64,000 nucleotides of DNA from 'Cynodon dactylon' phytoplasma (GCF_009268075.1 NZ_VWOH01000001.1:136362-200361), one strand, 5' to 3'. Positions 45,544 through 55,219 are shown, counted from the stretch's first letter. Notes: generated from the letters alone by a model not told the origin. A program made the numbers and translations.

Positions 45544-48084
45544 TTACACTTTATCTTCATTATTATTTTCTATAACATTAATATAAAAAAAAGAAATTAT
45601 TTCTTTATCTAAAACAACATTAACCTTATATTTTCCTATAGAATTAATTTCACCACTATCTAATGAAATTTTTTTACTATTTATTAAAATATTATATTGA
45701 TTATAAAACATTTCTGCTATTTGATTTAAAGTTATTCTTCCATAAATTTTTCCTTTAGGACCTATTTTTACTTTTATATCTATTTCTTTATTATCTATAT
45801 CTTTTTTCATTTGTTTCAATAAACTAATATGTTTAATATGTTCTTCTGCTTGTTTTTCTTTTTGTTCTTGTAATTTTTTTAAATTTTCTTTATTAGCTAA
45901 AATTGCTTTTTTATCTTTAATTAAAAAATTACCATAACCAGGATTTACTTCGATAACATCATTTTTATTTCCTTTATTTTTTATATTTTCTAATAAAATA
46001 ATTTTCATATTTTTCAAATTTCCTTTATATTCTGCTAAAATTATATTTTTTAATTTCATAGTTACTTCTTCAATATTATTATTTTCTATCTGAGTAGCAG
46101 CACTATTGATATGACCTCCACCACCCATTTGTTCCATTATTATTTGAACATTAAAATCATTATAAGACCGAGCACTTATTCCTATTAAATTTTCTTGTAA
46201 CTTACAAATAGTAAAAGCAGCGTCTATATTTTTAATATTCAAAAGAGTTTCAGATACTGAAGATAAAAAAGATCTACTTTTATAAATTCTATCACTTTTA
46301 ACAATTGCATAATTTTTCATATAAATCTCAACTTTAGAAATTAAATCATTAATTTCTAAAATTTTTTCAAATTCTTTTCTTAACCAAAACTTTACTTTAG
46401 TACCATCAGCTCCTTGTGAAATTAATTGTGAAGCTGCTTCTAAAGTTCTAGGACTTGTTCTATAAATAAAATAATTAGTATCTATAATCATACCACCATA
46501 CATAATGGTAGCTTCTAGAGGTGTAATATCTATCTTTTTATTTAAAAAATAAATCAATTCTATTAACATTTCTGTCGTTGAAGAAGAAGAAGAATTTATA
46601 TAAGAAAGAAGTGTATTTTGAATGACCTCTTCAGTGGATCTATGATGATCAATTATAATGATATTAGAAGTTAAATTCAATAAAGAAGGACTATGAATAA
46701 TATTTTTATTTTGTGTATCTAAAATAATTAATAAGGAATTATCATTAATTATTTTTTCTGCTTGTTTAGTAGTAATAATTTGTCTTGAAATTTTATTATC
46801 CTCTTTTAATATTTCCTGATAAATAAACTCAAAATTTTTTTCCATTTTTTCTTTATCCAAAACTAAATAATGTTTATAATTATCATTAATAGCTAAAGCA
46901 ATTTTGTAAAAAGCAATCATAGAACCAAAAGAATCTAAATCAGGATAAATATGTCCCATAATAAAACAACTATTTTTTTTTTCTAAAAAATCCTTTATTA
47001 TTTCAGCATTAACTCTAACATAAACTTTAGAATCTTCACTTAAGGAAATTTGAGTAGCGCCAAAATACTTAATTTTTTGATTTTCAATATCAACCACAAC
47101 TTGATCTCCGCCTCTTTTTTGAGCTAATTCGATAGCATTTTGAGCATGAGAAGCTAATTGATTATAATTAGAATTATAACAAGCTACACCCATAGAAAGA
47201 GTGATTTTTAACTTATATTTATTAGAAATATTACGAATATCTTTTAAAATAGAAAATCTATCTTCTATCATTTTTTCTAATTGTTGTTTATTCAACAAAA
47301 GTAAAAACTTATCATCTGTAAATTGTTTTAAATAACCTTCATATATTTCATTAAAATTATATAAAACACTAAAATATTCTACTTTAATTTGTGATTGTTC
47401 TGAAAGATCACAATTTTTTAAAGAATTTTCAAAATTATCAAAAGATAAAAAAACTAACACAGAAGTTTTTTGATTATAAAGATTTTTAATTTTTTCTCTT
47501 TCTGTTACATTAAAAAGATAAAAAACATTAAATTCTTTTTTGTATATACAATCAAAACTTTCAGAATCTAAATTCAAAATGATTTTTTTTTTATCTGATT
47601 TTAAAATATCAAACATCTGGTTATTAAATTCTTTTAAAGATATATTTATAATATTTGATATTTTAAATATTTTTTTTGCATAATTATTCAACCATTGAAC
47701 TTCTTGTGAAATAAAATCTATAACAACAATACCTATAGGTAATTCATTAAAAACCTCTTCTCCTATATCATTAACATAATAAGATAATTTAGACCATAAA
47801 TTAAGCCTGTTTTTTAGTCTTATAATTTCAAAATGTTTTTGAAAATTATAATATATACAAATAAATATACAGACAAGAATTATTTTTCCAAAAATACTAA
47901 TAAATAAAGAAAAAATAATTGCTTTAATTTCTTCTAATGCTTGATTTGGTTTTTTAATAATTTCTTTAATCCAACTGATATCAAAATATACAGTATGCAA
48001 AATAAAAGAAATAAAAATTACAAAAAATATAATGTATCTATTTTTTTTTTTGAATAATCCAAACATTTTATTTATATAACTCAT
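45544..48084 (-). CDS. GdpP-type c-di-AMP phosphodiesterase fused in frame to ribosomal protein L9
   Basis: 846 residues in one frame. Two membrane helices at about 17-35 and 60-79, a PAS-like part (about 105-200), a degenerate GGDEF-like part (about 205-335), then DHH/DHHA1 phosphoesterase with H378, D382, D384 (GHIYPDLDS), DHH at 479-481 and GGGGH at 654-658. From M693 the sequence is a whole 154-residue L9 (KIILLENIKNKGNKNDVIEV, then the central helix and C-terminal domain). AAAGGA lies 12 bases before the M693 codon (46006-46008), so L9 may also start there by itself. Most relatives have two genes, gdpP and rplI. Confidence 0.93.
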   Translation of the reverse strand: MSYINKMFGLFKKKNRYIIFFVIFISFILHTVYFDISWIKEIIKKPNQALEEIKAIIFSLFISIFGKIILVCIFICIYYNFQKHFEIIRLKNRLNLWSKLSYYVNDIGEEVFNELPIGIVVIDFISQEVQWLNNYAKKIFKISNIINISLKEFNNQMFDILKSDKKKIILNLDSESFDCIYKKEFNVFYLFNVTEREKIKNLYNQKTSVLVFLSFDNFENSLKNCDLSEQSQIKVEYFSVLYNFNEIYEGYLKQFTDDKFLLLLNKQQLEKMIEDRFSILKDIRNISNKYKLKITLSMGVACYNSNYNQLASHAQNAIELAQKRGGDQVVVDIENQKIKYFGATQISLSEDSKVYVRVNAEIIKDFLEKKNSCFIMGHIYPDLDSFGSMIAFYKIALAINDNYKHYLVLDKEKMEKNFEFIYQEILKEDNKISRQIITTKQAEKIINDNSLLIILDTQNKNIIHSPSLLNLTSNIIIIDHHRSTEEVIQNTLLSYINSSSSSTTEMLIELIYFLNKKIDITPLEATIMYGGMIIDTNYFIYRTSPRTLEAASQLISQGADGTKVKFWLRKEFEKILEINDLISKVEIYMKNYAIVKSDRIYKSRSFLSSVSETLLNIKNIDAAFTICKLQENLIGISARSYNDFNVQIIMEQMGGGGHINSAATQIENNNIEEVTMKLKNIILAEYKGNLKNMKIILLENIKNKGNKNDVIEVNPGYGNFLIKDKKAILANKENLKKLQEQKEKQAEEHIKHISLLKQMKKDIDNKEIDIKVKIGPKGKIYGRITLNQIAEMFYNQYNILINSKKISLDSGEINSIGKYKVNVVLDKEIISFFYINVIENNNEDKV

Positions 48085-48207
48085 TTTCTATTAATTATAG
48101 ATTCATTTAAATTAAAAAAATCTTAATTTATGTAAATTTAATATATAGAATATAAAAAAAATAAACAAGATTTAAAATTAAACTAACTTTTTTCTTGTTT
48201 ATCTTCT

Positions 48208-48441
48208 TCACTTAACCACAAAAGGTAACAAAGCCATATGTCTAGCTCTTTTAATTTCTCTTGCCAAAATTCTTTGCCATTTAGCAGATGTACCAGTTGT
48301 TCTACTTGGTAAAATTTTACCTCTATTGGTAATAAATTTACTTAATAAATCGATATCTTTAAAATCAATATAACTAAAATTATTTTGTGTAAAAAAACAT
48401 ACTTTTTTACGCTTTTTAAAATATTTTTTTATTTGTTTCAT
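48208..48441 (-). CDS. rpsR: 30S ribosomal protein S18
   Basis: 77 residues, normal size. Marks include [20 protein letters not shown], the L-x-x-FI run [19 protein letters not shown], and [20 protein letters not shown]. Third gene of the rpsF-ssb-rpsR cluster. S18 pairs with S6 in the small subunit platform. Confidence 0.97.
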   Translation of the reverse strand: MKQIKKYFKKRKKVCFFTQNNFSYIDFKDIDLLSKFITNRGKILPSRTTGTSAKWQRILAREIKRARHMALLPFVVK

Positions 48442-48501
48442 TTTTGTTTAAAACCTTTTTAGAATAATATTTTAAATTATTTTTTTAATAAAAAAAATAA
48501 T

Positions 48502-48993
48502 TTAAAAGGGCAAAATATCTTCTTCTTCAATATTTATATCTTCTGAGTTTGTTTCTTTTTCTTTATCTATATCTATATTTTTATCAAATTTGGAATTACC
48601 ATTTTCTTCATTAAAACGGCTATTTTCATAATTATTATTAAAATTATTATCTCCTTGTTGTTTGTTAATATTTTTTCTGGATTCTAAAAAATAAATTGAA
48701 TTACAATATATTTCAGTAGAATAACTTCTTTGATTATGTTCATTTTCAAAAGAATTAACACGAATATTACCCTCGATTCCTAACAAAGACCCTTTAGATA
48801 CATATTTAGCTAAATTTTCAGCTTGTTTACGCCAAACAACACAACGAATAAAATCTGTTTCTTTCTTTCCTAATGAATTCATAAAATTTCTATCAATAGC
48901 TAAAGTAAAACGAACTAAAGGTATATCCTCATTAACAAAAATCAATTCAGGTTCTTTAGTTATTCTTCCTACTAAAATAGCTTTGTTTATCAT
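48502..48993 (-). CDS. ssb: Single-stranded DNA-binding protein
   Basis: 163 residues. OB-fold N-terminal half (MINKAILVGRITKEPELIF, PLVRFTLAIDR, DFIRCVVWRKQAENLAKYVSKGS), a disordered Asn-rich linker, and the acidic tip ending EEEDILPF, which docks partner proteins. The start overlaps the end of rpsF by 38 bases, and its ribosome site GAGGGG is inside rpsF, so translation is coupled. Confidence 0.97.
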   Translation of the reverse strand: MINKAILVGRITKEPELIFVNEDIPLVRFTLAIDRNFMNSLGKKETDFIRCVVWRKQAENLAKYVSKGSLLGIEGNIRVNSFENEHNQRSYSTEIYCNSIYFLESRKNINKQQGDNNFNNNYENSRFNEENGNSKFDKNIDIDKEKETNSEDINIEEEDILPF

Positions 48994-49288
48994 ATTTCAT
49001 CCCCTCTCTATTAATCAAAATAAAACGAAGAATTTCCTCTGTAACATTAGCTTTATGATTAAACTCTTTAATAATATCGCTATCAGCTAAAACTAACAAA
49101 GAATTATAAAAACCTTCTTCAAATTTTTTTATTGGATAAGCTAATTTTTTTAATTCTGCTTCTTTAGATTCAACAATACTTCCTTTTTTTTGGGAAAAAA
49201 TATTTTTAATTTCATCATTAATATTCTTAATAGTTTCATCACTCAATTTTGGATTTAAAATATACATTATTTCATATCTTTTCATCAT
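48956..49288 (-). CDS. rpsF: 30S ribosomal protein S6
   Basis: 110 residues. MKRYEIMYILNPKLSDE start, KKLAYPIKKFEEGFYNSLLV and ILRFILINRE are S6 marks. First gene of the S6-SSB-S18 operon, transcribed from the promoter at 49468-49496 with a leader of about 170 bases. In Bacillus relatives this leader can bind the S6:S18 pair for feedback; I could not confirm that motif here. Its 3' end overlaps ssb by 38 bases. Confidence 0.95.
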   Translation of the reverse strand: MMKRYEIMYILNPKLSDETIKNINDEIKNIFSQKKGSIVESKEAELKKLAYPIKKFEEGFYNSLLVLADSDIIKEFNHKANVTEEILRFILINREGMKYDKQSYFSRKNN

Positions 49289-49467
49289 AATTATTTTAGT
49301 TAATAAATTTCCTCCTAAAAGACTCTCTTCTCTATTTCTATTTTTTTATTTAAAATTTAAATTATTGATATTTAATCTTCTTTAACGATTAAACCATTAC
49401 CATGAATAATTAATTAAATTAATTCAACATAAATACTTTTCGATCATCACGATATTGAACTAGGTTA

Positions 49468-49496
49468 ATTTTATCAGATAAAAAAAAAAAAGTCAA
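49468..49496 (-). promoter_or_regulatory. Sigma70-type promoter for the rpsF operon
   Basis: Minus-strand TTGACT (49491-49496), spacer of 17 bases, TAAAAT (49468-49473), the same -10 as the pdh promoter. Eleven of the 17 spacer bases are one T run (12 T counting the -35 end), so slippage would change promoter spacing. Confidence 0.65.
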
Positions 49497-49534
49497 TCTT
49501 ATTATTTTTCAAAAAATAATTTAATAATAAGATT
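49495..49534 (-). terminator. Hairpin with T tract, probable terminator of the upstream orphan gene
   Basis: AATCTTATTATT (49495-49506) and AATAATAAGATT (49523-49534) are perfect inverted arms with a 16-base loop. On the minus strand the stem is followed by GAC and a run of 12 T. It lies about 180 bases after the gene ending at 49716 and shares bases with the rpsF -35 element. Confidence 0.45.
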
Positions 49535-49715
49535 TTATTCAATCATTTTATTTAATCAATGTCATATTATATTAAATAGAAAAAAATAATGTGTTAAAAT
49601 ATACACAATAAAATATTAACTAATTTTAAACAACTAAAAATTTATAAAAAATATAAAATATAATTAAAATAAATAAAATAGAAAAATATATAAAATTTAA
49701 TTCAAATTAAATATT

Positions 49716-50546
49716 TTATACTTTTTCAATTTCTTTTTCTAAATTTTCTTTTTCTTTTTTTAATTTTTCTAATTCCTGTTTATATATTGAAGGCAATTTT
49801 TTTAATGCTTCTTGTTCTTTTGTTTTTAATTCTTGAATAATTTCATTTACTTCATCATTAAATAACGAAGGATCTCTTAATCTTTTGATTCTTATATAAG
49901 ATTTATTTTTAGATAATTCTGATGCATCTAATTCTGATGTCAATTCTGATATAACTTTTTCTACTTCTTTATCTCTTATTCCTTCATCACTGTTTTTTAA
50001 ATTACTTATTTTGGTTAATAATTCAGGTGTTGATTGTATTTGTTTATTACTTATTTGACTTTGTAATTTTGCCGCAAAAGCCGTAGCTGCATCTTTTCTT
50101 GTTTCAATAGGAACTAGATCTGTAATTAATTTTTTCTTTTCTTTTAAATCTGGATTTAAACTTAAATATATTTCTTTTTCTAATTCTTCTATAATATTAA
50201 TAATTTCTTGACTTTTTAAATTTGTGTCTTGCAAATCATTCATTTTTCTTTTATCTTCTAATGTAAAAAAATTACTAATTTTAAATTCTATATCATTAAT
50301 TGACTTTTCTATTTCTACTAATTTAACTCTTTTATTTAAAATATCAATTGATTTTTTAATTTCAATAATTTCTACATCATCTATTTTTTTTGTTTTAGGT
50401 TTTTCTATATTTTCTGTACTTACATCGATATCATTTTTTGATTTATTTTGATTAATAACAACCAAAATCAACAATAAAGAAATAGCTGATAAAAAAAATA
50501 ATAAAATAAATTTTTGTTTAAATCTATCACTTTTATTTATAAACAT
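49716..50546 (-). CDS. Membrane-anchored coiled-coil orphan protein
   Basis: 276 residues. A basic start (NKSDRFKQKF) and a hydrophobic segment at about 13-32 form a signal anchor. The exterior part is almost wholly helical and charged, with heptad-like runs (EIIEIKKSIDILNKRVKLVE) and a C-terminal coiled coil (QELEKLKKEKENLEKEIE). One short less-charged section DAATAFAAKLQSQISN lies near the middle. No family recognised. Exported or anchored coiled-coil proteins of phytoplasmas are candidate surface or host-interaction factors, but nothing specific shows that here. Confidence 0.7.
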   Translation of the reverse strand: MFINKSDRFKQKFILLFFLSAISLLLILVVINQNKSKNDIDVSTENIEKPKTKKIDDVEIIEIKKSIDILNKRVKLVEIEKSINDIEFKISNFFTLEDKRKMNDLQDTNLKSQEIINIIEELEKEIYLSLNPDLKEKKKLITDLVPIETRKDAATAFAAKLQSQISNKQIQSTPELLTKISNLKNSDEGIRDKEVEKVISELTSELDASELSKNKSYIRIKRLRDPSLFNDEVNEIIQELKTKEQEALKKLPSIYKQELEKLKKEKENLEKEIEKV

Positions 50547-50701
50547 AAAACAATTCTTCTTTCTAATGAAAAATTTTATTTTAAAAGTAGCACTTTATTT
50601 ACAAATTACTAAAATATATTTTAAATAAATTGTTGTACTTTTTATGGTTTATTAAATATAAAAAAAGCGCTTACAACTTTAATTATATACAATATTTAAA
50701 A

Positions 50702-51721
50702 TTATTTTAATCCTATTTTTTTTTTAATTTTATTTATTTTTTGTTTAGCTATATTTTTTATTTTTTTACTATTTTGATTTAAAATTTCTTCTAAAAAAAT
50801 GTTTTTCTGAAAATAAAAAAAATTCTTCTGAATTATAGAAATTTCATTTAATACTAATTCAGCAACCTTTTCTTTAAAAAAAGAATAAGAATTTTCGCTG
50901 AAATATTTTTCTGTTTTTTGGATTTCCCATTCTTTTAAACAAGAATATATTTTTATAAGATTACTTATCCCAGGTTTAGATAAAGGTTCATATTTTATTT
51001 TATTTTCTGAATCTGTAACGGATCTCATAATTTTGTTTTTAATACTTTGTAAATCTTCCAAAAGAAAGATGCAACCTTTGTCTTGATGCTCTAATTCTTC
51101 ATTAATATTTTTACTTTTACTCATTTTTTTCGTAGGTTCTGTTAAAGATTTAATTGTACAACCTAATTTCATAAATTCAGGCACAACAAATGTAAAACCA
51201 TATAAATTATTAAAACGTATAGCTAAATTTCTTGTTAATTCTAAATGTTGTTTTTGATCCTGGCCTACAGGAATAACATCTGCATCATAAAGTAAAATAT
51301 CAGAAGCCATCAAAATAGGATAAGTAAAAAAAGAACTTGCTATATTTCCTGTTTTTTTTTTATTGTAATAATCTTTAAACTGATTCATACGTTTTAATTC
51401 ACCAAAATAAGAGTTACATTCTAAAATATAATGTAAATATGTATTTTGGCAAATGTCAGATTGAACAAATAATAAAAAATTTTCTATATTAAATCCAGAA
51501 GCTAAATATAATAAAGCAGTATTTTTGATTCTTTTTCTTAATAAAGAAGGTTTTTGAAAATTAGTTAGAGCATGAAGATCTGCTATAAAAACGTAAAATT
51601 CATAATTTTCAAAAAATTTTTTTTGAAAATTAACTAAAGGCTTAATAATACCTAAATAATTGCCTAAAGTCAAATCACCTGTAGGTTTTATTCCTGTTAA
51701 TAATCTTTTTTTTTTTAACAT
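50702..51721 (-). CDS. trpS: Tryptophanyl-tRNA synthetase
   Basis: 339 residues from ATG 51721, which has AAGG 12 bases upstream; the frame extends to a TTG at 51733 that touches that site and is a poorer start. Class I motifs: GIKPTGDLTLGNYLG (HIGH equivalent), GQDQKQHLELTRNLA, and KKMSKSKN. Follows the orphan membrane protein gene by about 20 bases on the minus strand. Confidence 0.96.
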   Translation of the reverse strand: MLKKKRLLTGIKPTGDLTLGNYLGIIKPLVNFQKKFFENYEFYVFIADLHALTNFQKPSLLRKRIKNTALLYLASGFNIENFLLFVQSDICQNTYLHYILECNSYFGELKRMNQFKDYYNKKKTGNIASSFFTYPILMASDILLYDADVIPVGQDQKQHLELTRNLAIRFNNLYGFTFVVPEFMKLGCTIKSLTEPTKKMSKSKNINEELEHQDKGCIFLLEDLQSIKNKIMRSVTDSENKIKYEPLSKPGISNLIKIYSCLKEWEIQKTEKYFSENSYSFFKEKVAELVLNEISIIQKNFFYFQKNIFLEEILNQNSKKIKNIAKQKINKIKKKIGLK

Positions 51722-51742
51722 AAATTTTAACAACCTTAGATT

Positions 51743-52603
51743 TTAAAAAATTTTATTTTTATTTTTTTTATATTTTTTAAAAAAAGACTTATTATAACTA
51801 TTTTTTTTATTAAATAAAAAAACAAAAAAAATGGAAAAAAAACAAAATAAAACTAAAATTCTTAAAAAAACTACTATTTTATCTCCTTTATGAAAACTAT
51901 AAAATAAAATTTCATTTAAAAAAGTTCCGTGATAAGCACACTGAATTGAAGGATAAGGAAAAAAACATGAAATTTGATTACATCCTTCAGGAATAAAAAA
52001 AAGGCAAATAAAAAAAAATAATAAATATAAAATAGGATGTATAAAAGTATAAAAAATATTTTTCATTTTTTTAAAAGAAAAAGGAATAAAAAAATAAAAC
52101 AAAATAAAATAAAACAAAGGTATAATGAAATGTTGAAAAATACTAATAATAGGTATTTTACTTCTCCAATTAGAAAGAATAAAAAAATCATTATAATTAT
52201 CTTTCAATTTATAATAAAAATTTAAAAAATCGCTTTTTTTTTGATTCCAAAAAGGATGTAAAAACAAATTATAAACTAAAAACGTAATTATAACATCAAC
52301 AGCACAAGAAAAAATAAAAATTGAATATTTTTCTTTATTTTTTATTTTTACAAAAAAAGAAAACAAAATAATTAAAACAAATAAAATAGTTTCATTTGTA
52401 AAATAAAATAAAACATATTTTAAAATTACTGATGAAAAAAAATTATCATAATTTTTTTCCATTATAGATAAAAAAATATCAACAAAAAAAACAAAAATAG
52501 TTATAATTAATAAAAAAAGAAAGCAAAACTTACCTTTTTTATTTAATTTAGAAAACAAAACAATATCTTTTTCTAATAAATCATCTTTTTTTTCTTTTTT
52601 CAT
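51743..52603 (-). CDS. Multi-pass membrane protein, possibly Pr6Pr-like, function unknown
   Basis: 286 residues with six or seven hydrophobic segments. The pattern QHFIIPLFYFI, then HPILYLLFFF and FFPYPS recalls the Pr6Pr family of small six-helix membrane proteins, of unknown function, but the match is by eye only. Charged tail KKYKKNKNKIF. It is encoded between dnaN and trpS on the minus strand (47 bases after dnaN). Very Phe-rich, as expected for membrane helices in such A/T-rich DNA. Confidence 0.65.
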   Translation of the reverse strand: MKKEKKDDLLEKDIVLFSKLNKKGKFCFLFLLIITIFVFFVDIFLSIMEKNYDNFFSSVILKYVLFYFTNETILFVLIILFSFFVKIKNKEKYSIFIFSCAVDVIITFLVYNLFLHPFWNQKKSDFLNFYYKLKDNYNDFFILSNWRSKIPIISIFQHFIIPLFYFILFYFFIPFSFKKMKNIFYTFIHPILYLLFFFICLFFIPEGCNQISCFFPYPSIQCAYHGTFLNEILFYSFHKGDKIVVFLRILVLFCFFSIFFVFLFNKKNSYNKSFFKKYKKNKNKIF

Positions 52604-52650
52604 ATTTTGCTAATACACCAAATTTTTTTTAAAAAAAATTTTTATAAAAA

Positions 52651-53796
52651 TTATCTATTTAAAAAAGGTAAAATTAAATAAAAAAGAGTTTTTTCATCAT
52701 CTATATTATTTAAAATAAAAGATTGATTTGGATCTTTAAAAGAAAATACAATTTCTTTAGCAGGAAAAATTTTTATAATTTCTTCTAAATATTTTATGTT
52801 AAAAACAATTTTTATCTCGTCTGGTAAAAAAAAATCTAAAATATCAATCTTTTCTAAAGCAGTTCCTATTTCTTGACTATCACAAGAAATTTCTATTTTT
52901 TTGTCATTAATATTAGTTTTAAATTTAACTACATTATCAATAACACTTCCTTCTTTAGGTAAAAATAAAGAAACTCTCTCAAAAATTTTAATCAATTTAT
53001 CCTTATTTAATTTAAAAAAATATACAAATTCTTTTTCCTTGATATCAGATAATTGAGGATAATTACCTGATAAAACAGAAGTTTGAAAAATTAAAGAACT
53101 AGTATATACAAAAAATCTTCCTTTATTTATAAAAAACCTTAAAAATTTTTCCTTCTCAAATTCCAAAAGTTTAGTTAATTCTTCTAAACTTCTATTAGGT
53201 AAAATAATATCAAAATTATCCGATTCTAAATTTAATTCTATTTTTTTTTTGCTTAAACGAAAAGAATCAGTAGATGAAGCTAGTAAAAAAGGTTTTTGAT
53301 AAATTAAATTTACTCCAGTTAAAATAATATTTTTTTGTTTATCTTTGGAAGTAGTAACATTTGTTTCTTTAATTAACCTTTTGAAAGAATTAATTTCTAT
53401 TTCGTAAAAATTTTGAAAATCTAAGTTAAAATCAATAGAAGGAAAATCATCTAAATGAATAATTTTTAACTTATATTTAGAAAATAAAGTTTCAATAACT
53501 AAAAAATTACTTTCAATAGAATTTATATTAATTATGGGACAATCTATTTTTTTAATAATATCAATAAAATATTTTCCAGATATAATCGCAAAACCTTTTT
53601 TTTTTATTTTTAAACTATCATTTTCTATTTTAATTTTTACTGCAATATTCATATTGCTAACTTCTAAAAATAAAAAGTTTTCTTCAACGTATAATTTTAT
53701 TGAATAATAAATAGGACAAAAAGTTTTTTGAGGCAATATTTTTTGAATTTGGATTAAATAATTCAAAAAAAAATCTCTTCTTATTTCAAAATTCAT
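52651..53796 (-). CDS. dnaN: DNA polymerase III sliding clamp (beta)
   Basis: 381 residues, the usual three-domain clamp length. Family marks: IRRDFFLNYLIQIQKILPQK at the start, LTGVNLIYQKPFLLASSTDSFRLSKK in the middle, and the C-terminal YLILPFLNR peptide end (LP/VP-I/M-R type). It forms the DNA ring that tethers polymerase. It begins seven bases after the dnaA stop, the classic dnaA-dnaN pair. Confidence 0.96.
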   Translation of the reverse strand: MNFEIRRDFFLNYLIQIQKILPQKTFCPIYYSIKLYVEENFLFLEVSNMNIAVKIKIENDSLKIKKKGFAIISGKYFIDIIKKIDCPIININSIESNFLVIETLFSKYKLKIIHLDDFPSIDFNLDFQNFYEIEINSFKRLIKETNVTTSKDKQKNIILTGVNLIYQKPFLLASSTDSFRLSKKKIELNLESDNFDIILPNRSLEELTKLLEFEKEKFLRFFINKGRFFVYTSSLIFQTSVLSGNYPQLSDIKEKEFVYFFKLNKDKLIKIFERVSLFLPKEGSVIDNVVKFKTNINDKKIEISCDSQEIGTALEKIDILDFFLPDEIKIVFNIKYLEEIIKIFPAKEIVFSFKDPNQSFILNNIDDEKTLFYLILPFLNR

Positions 53797-53803
53797 ATAT
53801 TTT

Positions 53804-55219
53804 TTAATCTCTTTGGTTATTGATTTTTTTTAAAATCATTTCTACTGATTTTTTTAAATCATTATTTTCTTTTATTTTTGTTTCTATTTTTTTAAAAGAT
53901 TTCAAAATAGAAGAATATTTTCTATTTAAAAATAAACTAATTTGTTTAAAAGTAATCTCTCCAAAAATCTTCATTAAATAAATAGCTATATGTCTTGGTA
54001 AAGTATACTTATTATGTCTCTTTTTATTTTTCAATTCCTCTTTATTAATGTTAAAAAAATCACTTACTATTTTTTGAATTCTATTCGAACATAAATGATC
54101 ATTAGAAAATACTGTTCTATTTTTTAATAATGGCTCAAGTGACTCCCTAGTATTTTTTAAATCAATCTTCAAATTATAAATTTGAGAATAATTTAAAATT
54201 CTTAATAAAGCCCCTTCCATTTCCCTTATATTATCACAAAAATTATAAGAAATAAATTCTAAAATATCTTGACCGAATTTATTTTTAAAATCTTTAAATT
54301 CAAAAATTTTTTTTTTCAAAATATCTAAACAATGTTTGGAATCGGGTTTTTTAATATCTACTATTAGTCCAGCTTTAAAGCGATTAGTTAATCTTTCCAT
54401 AATATTATTTAATTCTGTAATAGGTTTATCACTAGTTATAACTATTTGTTTTTTATTTAAATTTAAATAATCGAAAATTTTAAAAAATTCTATCTGAGTT
54501 CTTTTAGCTTCAGACATCATTTGAATATCATCAACTAAAAAAACATCTATATTTCTATATTTATTTTTAAAAAAATCCATATTTTCTTTTCTAACTTGAT
54601 TGGTAAAATCTTCTACAAAATCATCTGCTTTTGTATATAATATTTTTTTATGAGGTTTATTACTAATAATAAAATTACCAATCGAATGAAGCAAATGAGT
54701 TTTTCCTAAACCTACAGAACCAAAAATATATAAAGGATTTATACAAATATCATCTGATTCTGCTATTTTTCGAGCCATTTTTAAAGCAAAAAAATTACTT
54801 TCTCCTTCAACAAAATTTTCAAAAATATAATTGTTGTTTAAATTAACACAATTACAATTTTTAGAAAAAATAGATTCTTTTGTTTTATTATCATTAATAG
54901 TCTTTTTTTCTTTCAAATCTTTTTTGTTTTTATCTTTTTGAATTATTTCATCATCATAAGTAATAAATTTAAAAGAAATTTTCTCATTAGTGTATTTTTT
55001 AGATATTTCTTCTATTGTATTTAAATAAATATTATACATTTTTTGTTTAATAAACTCATTTTCAACTAAAATAAAGAAAATACCTTTTTCTATTTTATAT
55101 GGTTTTTTTATATAAGAAAAATTTGCTTTAAAAACTTCTTCACTATAAATAAGAGATAAATTATTAAAAATATTAAACCAAATTTTTTCTTCTTTGGATA
55201 AAAAATCTTTTTTTTCCAT
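53804..55219 (-). CDS. dnaA: Chromosomal replication initiator DnaA
   Basis: 471 residues. Domain I about 1-80, a charged linker to about 120, AAA+ domain with Walker A GSVGLGKT at 167-174 and Walker B VFLVDD at 226-231, then domain IV. The DNA-box recognition segment, usually R-D/K-H-T/S-T, here reads RKYSS at 433-437: the conserved His is Tyr and both Thr are Ser. dnaN follows after seven bases. The gene normally marks the origin; no clear DnaA box was found in the 190 bases upstream. Confidence 0.96.
   Translation of the reverse strand: MEKKDFLSKEEKIWFNIFNNLSLIYSEEVFKANFSYIKKPYKIEKGIFFILVENEFIKQKMYNIYLNTIEEISKKYTNEKISFKFITYDDEIIQKDKNKKDLKEKKTINDNKTKESIFSKNCNCVNLNNNYIFENFVEGESNFFALKMARKIAESDDICINPLYIFGSVGLGKTHLLHSIGNFIISNKPHKKILYTKADDFVEDFTNQVRKENMDFFKNKYRNIDVFLVDDIQMMSEAKRTQIEFFKIFDYLNLNKKQIVITSDKPITELNNIMERLTNRFKAGLIVDIKKPDSKHCLDILKKKIFEFKDFKNKFGQDILEFISYNFCDNIREMEGALLRILNYSQIYNLKIDLKNTRESLEPLLKNRTVFSNDHLCSNRIQKIVSDFFNINKEELKNKKRHNKYTLPRHIAIYLMKIFGEITFKQISLFLNRKYSSILKSFKKIETKIKENNDLKKSVEMILKKINNQRD

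Larger units (their letters stand above)
49289..49715. other. Spacer with rpsF promoter, terminator hairpin and leader
   Basis: About 430 bases. It carries the rpsF promoter at 49468-49496, the overlapping hairpin at 49495-49534 and the rpsF leader. In the leader the minus-strand segment GAATTAATTTAATTAATT is self-complementary. The rest, up to the orphan gene at 49716, is A/T-rich with no frame. Confidence 0.6.
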
